9,001 bases of DNA from Planctomycetia bacterium (GTDB taxonomy: Bacteria > Planctomycetota > Planctomycetia > Pirellulales > UBA1268), in assembly GCA_009926295.1 (NCBI GenBank), contig RFPF01000110.1, positions 1 through 9,001 on the forward strand. The letters run 5' to 3'. Each line of letters starts with the position of its first letter. Position 1 is the first letter of the stretch. A program made the translations under genes and the position numbers. Under the pieces are notes generated by a model. It saw only the letters and a program-made list of their open reading frames with translations. It was not told where the DNA came from and did not search any database. Positions 1-5,148 of the stretch are shown in pieces.

Positions 1-92
1 CCCATGGCGAGGAGCCGCTCCACGATGAAGAAGATCGCCGACAGGACCACGAGGCCGACGAGGAGCCGCGCGAGTGTGGGCGACGCGTGCAT
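1..92 (-). CDS. N-terminus of a membrane protein (partial, runs off window)
   Basis: Read on the minus strand from ATG at 92-90, the frame stays open to the window edge and gives 30 complete codons. The peptide begins MHASPTLARLLVGL and continues as a hydrophobic stretch rich in L, V, I and F, then ends in an E-R-L segment. This looks like a short cytoplasmic or periplasmic lead followed by a first transmembrane helix. An in-frame GTG at 101-99 is an alternative start, and no Shine-Dalgarno is visible for either. The layout vaguely resembles the first helix of planctomycete sterol-desaturase/fatty-acid-hydroxylase proteins, but 30 residues cannot establish this, so no function is assigned. 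It lies downstream of the MFS gene on the same strand with a 126-bp gap, so co-transcription is possible but not shown. Confidence 0.45.
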   Translation of the reverse strand, partial: MHASPTLARLLVGLVVLSAIFFIVERLLAM

Positions 93-218
93 GGTGATCA
101 CCGGTGTCCGGTGGAACTGAAAAGCGGCCCCGCAGGTGGAGCATTCCGAAAGGCCTGAACCCAAAGGCTTGAACGGCTGAACCAGCCCCCGGTTGCGTCC
201 GCCTCGAGCATGATACGG
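93..218. other. Intergenic gap with short degenerate repeats
   Basis: This is the 126-bp spacer between the MFS stop and the next minus-strand start. It holds three near-copies of a short unit: GGCCTGAAC at 153-161, GGCTTGAAC at 167-175 and GGCTGAAC at 176-183. It also holds a tiny palindrome, GCGGCCCCGC, at 125-134. On the minus strand the palindrome is followed by TTTT, but its stem is only 4 bp with almost no loop, so a terminator call would be weak. I see no gene here. Confidence 0.35.
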
Positions 219-1568
219 TCAGGCCGAAGGGTCCGGCGGCTGGCCGAAGCCACCGGGCCTCGCAAGCGCACCACGCTCTGCCCCCAGCCGGAGGCTGAAG
301 CCCCAAAAGCCGACGCACGCCAACAGGAATGCCCATGGCAAAATCCCCACGACGACCCTGAAGCAGTCGTCCGTGCCGACGATTCGCTCGCTGGCCGCCG
401 TCGCGGCGGCGAGTCCGAGGCAGCCGAGGCCGTAGCCCACGTTCACCGCGAGCCCGCGGAAACTGAGCACCGTCGCCCGCCGCCCCGAGTCGACGAGCTG
501 GTTCAGGTATTGGCTCTGGAGAAACACCACCATCCGCAGCACGGTGGAAAGCAGGAGAGCGGGACGAAGCCGGCGATGCCGACGAGGCCGATGAGCGTGA
601 CCGCGGCCAGCACGAGTCCGTTGGCACGGGCGCTCGCCCCGAGCGCGAGGCGACGCAGCGGCCCGGCCACCGCCAGCCCGAGCAGTGCCGACGCCGCGCT
701 CACCAGCCCGAAGGCCGGCGTGGGCACGCCGATCTCGGCGTAGATCTCGCTCGACACGACGAGCACCTGGCGGATCGGCAGGTCGATGAGCATCCCGGCC
801 ACGATCACGAGCAAGACGATCGGCTGCGTGAGGATCCAGCGGCCGGTGACCGCGGTCTGGCGAAATGAGGCCGTGAGACTGGCCGTTGCGTGGTCCTCGG
901 CAGCCGCGGCCCGGGGTGGCTCGCGCATGGCGATGGCGGCGGCGAACGCCCCGAGGGCCGATATGAGCGTGAGCCAGATCGGCAGCCGAAACGTGTCGGC
1001 CCGGGTGAAGCCGCCGGCGAGGCCGACGCCACTCGCGAGGCTGTCGAGCGTGCCGGGATCGTAGACAAGGCTGCCCGTCACCATGCCGACGATCGTGACG
1101 ATTCCGCCGTAGCGCAGAAGTCGCTCGAGGACGCGCGGCCACTCGCCAGTGCGGCCACAGGCGGCAAGCGACTCGAACGCAAGCGCCTCGTCGGCCCCGG
1201 AGATGAAAGCTTCGGCGGCGCCGCTCACGATCCGGTTGGCGGCCAGAGCGGGCAGCACCCACGGCGAGGGCACCGGCACGAGCACGAGCAGGAGCATCTC
1301 TGCCACCATCAAGCCCGCCCCGGTGACCACGAGCCGCCGGCGTCCGATGAGGTCGGCGAGCGCCCCCGACGGCACCTCGAGCAGGACGATTGCCGCCGCC
1401 CAGATCGCGTTGAGCAGCGCGAACTCCTCGACGGTGATCCCGAAGTCGAGGAACATCACCATGAACACGGGGTAGTAAAACCGCGCGTTGAAGAGGACGC
1501 GGAAGGCCACGAACAGGCCCACGTTCCGGTCGGCTGCCGCACCGCACCAGCTCGAGGATCGCCCGCAC
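219..1568 (-). CDS. MFS transporter, disrupted by two frameshifts
   Basis: This encodes a polytopic inner-membrane protein of the major facilitator superfamily; the substrate is unknown. The body (about 1525 down to 565) reads in one frame, with successive hydrophobic helices. It carries a classic MFS motif A after helix 2 (GALADLIGRRR, coding near 1365) and an amphipathic A/E-rich linker mid-protein. The C-terminal part (about 560 down to 219) continues in a different frame, with further helices (LRMVVFLQSQYLNQLVDSGR, then a G/A-rich helix) and stop TGA at 221-219. The joint needs one extra base near 555-565. At the other end, GTG at 1568 starts a frame reading MRAILELVRC; it joins the body only if one G near 1526 is dropped, giving ...SRPNVGLF. 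With both corrections the protein is 449 residues, normal for the family. Without the first correction the body would have to start at GTG 1522. The indels may be recent inactivation or sequence error. It lies 18 bp downstream of the methyltransferase. Confidence 0.8.
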   Translation of the reverse strand: MRAILELVRCGSRPERGPVRGLPRPLQRAVLLPRVHGDVPRLRDHRRGVRAAQRDLGGGNRPARGAVGGARRPHRTPAARGHRGGLDGGRDAPARARAGALAVGAARSGRQPDRERRRRSFHLRGRRGACVRVACRLWPHWRVAARPRATSALRRNRHDRRHGDGQPCLRSRHARQPREWRRPRRRLHPGRHVSAADLAHAHIGPRGVRRRHRHARATPGRGCRGPRNGQSHGLISPDRGHRPLDPHAADRLARDRGRDAHRPADPPGARRVERDLRRDRRAHAGLRAGERGVGTARAGGGRAAASPRARGERPCQRTRAGRGHAHRPRRHRRLRPALLLSTVLRMVVFLQSQYLNQLVDSGRRATVLSFRGLAVNVGYGLGCLGLAAATAASERIVGTDDCFRVVVGILPWAFLLACVGFWGFSLRLGAERGALARPGGFGQPPDPSA

Positions 1569-1586
1569 TCGTTTCTCGCGTGCAGT

Positions 1587-2573
1587 TCAGGCCGCCTTCC
1601 CGGTGACCCGATTCGTCAGCTGGCGGGCGAGCCGCCTCGACTCGCGAACCACCCGCCGGAGCACGCCCCGTTTCCGGATCGCTCCCGGCGCCGCCGCCTC
1701 GGGCAGAAAACGCACGGCTGCCGGACGTGCCTCGGTTGCCGGCATGCCGCCGACGCAGCGGCCGAGGAGCCAGGCCCGGGCAGCGTGGTATTCGTCCTCG
1801 CTGATGATGTGCGGTGTGGCGGGTCGCCTCAGATCGACGAAAAACTCCAGGCCATGCGTATCCGTGATGGAATCGATCACGAGGTCGACGAGTCCGAACG
1901 CGTGGAGATCGAGGATGGTCAACTCGAATGACTCCGGCGTGAAGGCCCAACAGTGCGTGTCGATGTATTCGGTGGGCATCGTTCCATCGCTGCCGAACCA
2001 GGCGCGATAGAGCGAAACGTTCCGACGAATCGGACTCCAGCCCTCCTGCCCCGGCATCGGTTCGCTGCGAAAGGACTCCTCGCGGAACACCTGGTAGACG
2101 GTCGGCTGCGCTCGGTTCTCGTGAAACGCCTGCAGGAATTCGCTCACGTCCGTCAGCGGCCGGAAATGGTCGAAGCAGAACCGCTTGTCGGGAATCGCCA
2201 GCCTCAGGGTTCCCTCCGACCGCAGCACGGCAGCGCATTGCTGCAGAAAACGAATCGGGTTCGGAATGTGCTCGATGTTGTGCGAGGACAGAATCCAATC
2301 GAAGCGATGATCTTCTCCGTAACGCGCCCGCGTCAGATCGGCCAGGTCGCAGGCCGAGCCAAGGAGATCGACATCCTCGATCTCCGCCACTCGTTCCCGG
2401 GGAATGTTCGGATCGACCGCCGCTTTTTCGCGCAACTCGGCGGTGTTGAAAACATCGAGCGTCGTCACACGGTAGCCAGCGGCCTTGGGGGCGATGGGAT
2501 TGAAGTACGGGCCGATTTCCAGCACGTGATGCTCGCGCGAAATGTGCCTCTGCAGATGCTCGAGACGATTCAT
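1587..2573 (-). CDS. Class I SAM-dependent methyltransferase
   Basis: This is a 328-residue cytoplasmic protein with a Rossmann-type methyltransferase core. Motif I (VLEIGPYFNP, residues 17-26) forms the SAM-binding loop. An acidic residue at the end of the second strand (D40 in TTLDVFNT) would hold the SAM ribose. The stretch FDWILSSHNIEHIPNP (91-106) matches the D-x-I-x-S-x-H-x-x-E-H motif IV region. The segment IPDKRFCFDHFRPLT (127-141) is typical of methyltransferases found among polysaccharide genes. The C-terminus (about 297-323) is strongly basic. Start ATG 2573 is chosen because GGAGG lies six bases upstream; ATG 2621 in the same frame would add 16 unconserved-looking residues. It sits divergent to an rfbF fragment and 18 bp upstream of the MFS gene, which suggests a role in modifying a surface sugar or glycan. 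The acceptor is not predictable from sequence. The frame looks intact. Confidence 0.85.
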   Translation of the reverse strand: MNRLEHLQRHISREHHVLEIGPYFNPIAPKAAGYRVTTLDVFNTAELREKAAVDPNIPRERVAEIEDVDLLGSACDLADLTRARYGEDHRFDWILSSHNIEHIPNPIRFLQQCAAVLRSEGTLRLAIPDKRFCFDHFRPLTDVSEFLQAFHENRAQPTVYQVFREESFRSEPMPGQEGWSPIRRNVSLYRAWFGSDGTMPTEYIDTHCWAFTPESFELTILDLHAFGLVDLVIDSITDTHGLEFFVDLRRPATPHIISEDEYHAARAWLLGRCVGGMPATEARPAAVRFLPEAAAPGAIRKRGVLRRVVRESRRLARQLTNRVTGKAA

Positions 2574-2888
2574 CGGTTCCTCCAGACATGCCGTGGACGA
2601 GGCATCGCGGTCGTTCGGCATGCTCGCCGCGCCGGTTTTTTCCCGCCCTTTGGGACGGGACGACGGAGGGTACGGAATCCGCCCTGTCGGAAACAACGGC
2701 TCTTGGGGGCCTGGAGCCGTTTGGTTTTGCGGTTTTCGGCCGGGAAAACAGACGAATTCGCCTTGCCCGGGCCTGCGTGGACTGATACCGTCCCGGCACA
2801 TTTCGGAGTGTCTCCGCCCCGGACGAGTCGCATTCGTCAGCCGCAATGCAGGCTGGGCGCGAAGGACTGCAGGACGAAAGGAGTTCCC
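2574..2888. promoter_or_regulatory. Divergent intergenic region with two hairpins
   Basis: These 315 bp separate the divergent methyltransferase and rfbF fragment and must carry the start signals for both. Two hairpins are visible. One pairs TCCCGCCC at 2641-2648 with GGACGGGA at 2653-2660 (one mismatch, 4-nt loop) and is flanked by a T-run at 2635-2641. The other pairs AACGGCTC at 2695-2702 with GAGCCGTT at 2714-2721 (8 bp perfect, 11-nt loop), with T-rich sequence after it on the plus strand. A weak plus-strand promoter candidate is TTGCCC at 2763-2768 with TACCGT at 2786-2791 (17-bp spacing). I see no additional gene; the open frames across it are arginine/proline-rich shadows. Confidence 0.4.
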
Positions 2889-3044
2889 GTGAAGGCGATC
2901 ATCCTCTGCGGCGGGCAAGGCACCCGTCTGCGGGAGCATACCGAGGTCCGCCCGAAACCGATGGTCGAGATCGGCGGCAAGCCGATCGTCTGGCACATCA
3001 TGAACTTGTACGCGTTCCACGACATCACCGACTTCATCCTCTGA
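2889..3044 (+). pseudogene. rfbF: Glucose-1-phosphate cytidylyltransferase, N-terminal fragment truncated by IS
   Basis: The fragment encodes 51 residues that match the beginning of glucose-1-phosphate cytidylyltransferase. That enzyme makes CDP-glucose from CTP and glucose-1-phosphate, the first step toward CDP-linked deoxysugars of O-antigen and other surface glycans. The nucleotide-binding signature CGGQGTRL (7-14) and the following KPMVEIGGKPIVWHIM block (23-38) are diagnostic of the family, which is usually about 255 residues long. The fragment ends at D-F-I-L, and the TGA stop at 3042-3044 is supplied by the insertion-sequence end. The missing 200 residues, including the rest of the catalytic fold, are not found elsewhere in the window, so this copy should be non-functional. 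Start GTG 2889 is supported by AAAGGAG at 2877-2883. Gene symbol rfbF is by family resemblance; other sugar nucleotidyltransferases share the first motif but fit the second block less well. Confidence 0.85.
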
Positions 3045-3347
3045 CCTGCCCCCCTTAAACGTCGCCACTTTCAGAGAGAGAATCTCTGGGTGGTGTTACC
3101 CAAGGGAGGGCGATAGATGCCACGCGGAAAGAAGTTCACAGCGGAGCAGATCATCGGAAAGCTCCGTGAGGCCGAAGTCGAGTTGGCTCGGGGGAAGACC
3201 GTGCCTGAGGTGGTGCGGAAGCTTGGCGTGACGGAGCAGACCTATTACCGCTGGAAGCGAGAATACGGGGGACTGCGGACGGACCAGGCAAAGCGGCTGA
3301 AGGATCTCGAGAAGGAGAACGCTCGGCTGAAGCGACTCTTGGCGGAT
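3042..3347 (+). mobile_element. Truncated IS3-family-like insertion sequence, left end only
   Basis: The probable left terminus begins TGACCTGCCCCCCTTAAACG at 3042, exactly where homology to rfbF stops. The leader holds a small hairpin (CAGAGA 3072-3077 with TCTCTG 3083-3088), then a strong ribosome-binding site and orfA. Recognisable IS sequence ends at about 3347. I find no right inverted repeat (reverse complement of the left end), no orfB with a DDE catalytic core, and therefore no assessable target duplication. The element is a non-autonomous remnant. The family assignment rests on the orfA type; the exact right border of the remnant is uncertain by some tens of bases. Confidence 0.75.
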
Positions 3348-3593
3348 ACCTCCTCAGCAGGCACAGCCGTTAGGCCAGTCTTGCCGGCGGTCTGCGGGTC
3401 GAGCCGGACGCTCCGCCTGGGACGCGGCGTGATCCGCTGGTTCAGACCCACTCGCCTGCTCGAGGCCGGAATGCCTACGACGACCGTCGCTGTCGACAAC
3501 GCCATGCCACCCAGGCGATTCCTCCGCAGGCCATCGCCACCGCGGAGGGCTCCGGCACGATCGCGCAGAATTCCCCCTTTCGTGCCCTGGTAG
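3117..3593 (+). pseudogene. IS3-family transposase OrfA, 3'-truncated
   Basis: The first 77 codons (to 3347) encode a typical OrfA DNA-binding subunit of IS3-family elements. A helix-turn-helix of the HTH_8 type spans roughly residues 8-50 (FTAEQIIGKLREAE, then VVRKLGVTEQTYYRWKREYG). An L/K/E-rich coiled coil for dimerisation runs from about 58 to 77 (AKRLKDLEKENARLKRLLAD). In intact relatives this is followed by a short LDKAIL-like tail and overlaps orfB, which supplies the DDE integrase. Here the frame runs on after residue 77 into unrelated R/P-rich sequence until a stop at 3591-3593. That tail is antisense to the end of the PEP-CTERM gene and is not real OrfA. Start ATG 3117 has GGGAGGG at 3104-3110. 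The product alone could not catalyse transposition, though it might still bind IS ends. Confidence 0.8.
3348..3474. other. Junction segment between IS remnant and PEP-CTERM gene
   Basis: These 127 bp lie between the last recognisable transposase codon and the corrected stop of the convergent PEP-CTERM gene. They are neither recognisable IS sequence nor a gene. I see no U-tract terminator and no sequence matching the IS left end in inverted orientation. The segment probably contains native 3' flank of the PEP-CTERM gene, and the deletion or recombination breakpoint lies at its left edge. Confidence 0.4.
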
Positions 3594-4945
3594 AGCACGC
3601 CGGACGGGCTGATCAGGCTCACCATCTGCAGCGGATTGTCGCCCATCGCGGAACCGTAGGGCGTGCTGCTCACCGGGGCGCCGGTCGCAGGATCCACCGT
3701 GATCAGGCTGTACACCCCGGTCGTCGTGTCGAGGCCGATCGTGTAGATGAGGTTGTCGGCGAGCGACAGCCGCGGCTCGCCGGCCGACACGACGCCGCTC
3801 TGCCAGACCGTCGTCAGCCCGCTGCCGTCCGTGAGTACGTCTACCCGCTGCATGCCGCCCACGAATGGGGCCGACGTGGGGCTGCTCGTGCCGCTCTCCG
3901 CCGACGGCGGATATTGGTAGCCGTAGGTGCTCGGGTAGAAGACGCTGTTGCCGACGGCGATCGCGGCGTCTTCGTTGCCGCTGTTGGTGCCGGAAATCAG
4001 AAAGGGCACCGAGCCGATCAGGGTTCCGGACGTCGTTTGATAGACGAGGATGTGTTCCTGCGGAGCGGCGTTGTCGGTGATCGTCAGATACTCGTAACCG
4101 GTTTGCGGTCCGAAGAACGCCGGCGTCGCACCGGTGCCCCAGCTCAACTGGCCGGGCTTGCGGGCGGGGCCTTGGTCGTAGGCTTGCCGCCAGACCTGCT
4201 CCGGCCCACTCGAACCCGACTGGAAGAGATAGAGGGCCGACGTCGAGGCGACGGCCACGCCGCTGGGCGAGGAGGAGATGCTGTTGGCAACCTGCTCACC
4301 GGCGGGGAGCGTGAAGGCCGACGTCTGGTTCGACGTGGGATCGTAGTAGCCGACGACGGCGCCCGACGTGCCCGATGTTCCCTGGGCGGTCGCGAACCAG
4401 ACCCGACCCTGATAGTCGGGCACGAGGCCGACGACGTCGGGATAGCCGATCTGCACCTGCGACTCGACGTTGAGCGACCACGACCCGCTGGTCTGCTGGG
4501 AGTAAGAAATCCGCTTCAATAGACCGTCGGCATCCACCAGCACGAGCCGGTCGTTGTTGTCGAGATAGGAGTAGATTCCGCCGGCCATGTCACTGATCGA
4601 GGATTTCACGAGCTTCATCGTCGCCAGCGACTCGAGCGTGGTCGGGTTGAGCAGGTACACATAAGGCGTCTGGTCGGACCACTTGGTGGCGACCGACACG
4701 ATCATGCCGTCGCTTCCCATGAGGATCGTCGGAAAGACGGCGCTGAAATTCACGGACGTGGTCGAGACCAAGAGCGACCCGGGGCCACGGTTGGTGGTGG
4801 CATTGGACGAGGCCGCGTTGGCGTGCATCGTGGCGGTGCCGGGCGGCCCCATGTATTGGTTGGCCGGAGGCAGCGTCTGCGCCGCGGCCTCGATTCCCAC
4901 CAGCAGGGCACACACGGCGAAAAACCACGGAGCGATCGTCTTCAT
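3475..4945 (-). CDS. PEP-CTERM exported beta-propeller-like protein (one frameshift)
   Basis: The product is a secreted protein of unknown function, 489 residues after correcting one base. Residues 1-22 form a classical signal peptide (MKTIAPWFFAVCALLVG then E-A-A-A-Q). The mature part is rich in S, T, G and aromatics. It has recurring blocks such as GIYSYLDNNDRLVLVDADG, VGLVPDYQGRVWFATAQG and LADNLIYTIGLDTTTG, suggesting a secreted propeller of WD/PQQ/NHL style. The open frame misses the true C-terminus. At the run CCCCC (3573-3577 on the plus strand) one extra base shifts it. Without that base, translation reads YQGTKGEFCAIVPEPS, a hydrophobic helix, an R-rich tail (WRCRQRRSS) and TAG at 3477-3475. 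VPEPS (3558-3544), helix and basic tail form the PEP-CTERM sorting signal, which exosortase systems process at the cell envelope. Start ATG 4945 is chosen for its signal peptide; ATG 4987 is possible. No strong Shine-Dalgarno is seen. Confidence 0.8.
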
Positions 4946-5056
4946 GGTTCGGTTCCGGATCTTTGCCGACGTCGAGACTCCCCTCATCACGCTACCATCA
5001 ACCTTTTCGCCTGTCACGGCTTGGGCCGACGGGGGTCACCGGGCTGGCTGGCGGCC

Positions 5057-5085
5057 CTGTCAGTCCATGGTGAAACGGGTACGAT
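5057..5085 (+). promoter_or_regulatory. Candidate sigma-70-type promoter for pyc
   Basis: CTGTCA at 5057-5062 (four of six matches to TTGACA) is followed after exactly 17 bp by TACGAT at 5080-5085 (four of six matches to TATAAT). It lies 64 bp before the pyc start, in the 203-bp divergent spacer shared with the PEP-CTERM gene. The spacing is ideal, but the match is modest and planctomycete promoter consensus is poorly known. I saw no equally good candidate on the minus strand, and no riboswitch-like fold. Confidence 0.35.
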
Positions 5086-5148
5086 TTCCGCTCGCCGCCC
5101 TCGGCTGATCGGGGCGGCCGACAGCCTCCCCCGCCACCAGCCGCTCTC

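Noticed and set aside
153..183. Three GGC(C/T)TGAAC-like units as a possible CRISPR or binding-site array
   Set aside because: The units are under 10 bp, imperfect and irregularly spaced, so chance or a small slippage product is more likely.
2695..2735. Hairpin plus T-rich tail on the plus strand as an intrinsic terminator
   Set aside because: No plus-strand gene lies upstream to be terminated, and the T residues are interrupted by G and C, so I kept it only as a structural element.
1953..3044. A 363-codon plus-strand frame upstream of and including the rfbF fragment
   Set aside because: Only the last 51 codons, after the ribosome-binding site at 2877-2883, resemble a known family. The upstream part is antisense to the methyltransferase.
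2574..3068. N-terminal extension of the methyltransferase to a start at 3068
   Set aside because: The extension reads antisense through rfbF and an R/P-rich spacer. A strong GGAGG sits six bases before the internal ATG at 2573, where family-like sequence begins.
3245..3474. C-terminal 76-residue extension of the PEP-CTERM gene in its uncorrected frame
   Set aside because: It runs through the junction and antisense to the transposase coiled coil. The one-base correction gives a complete sorting signal and an earlier stop instead.
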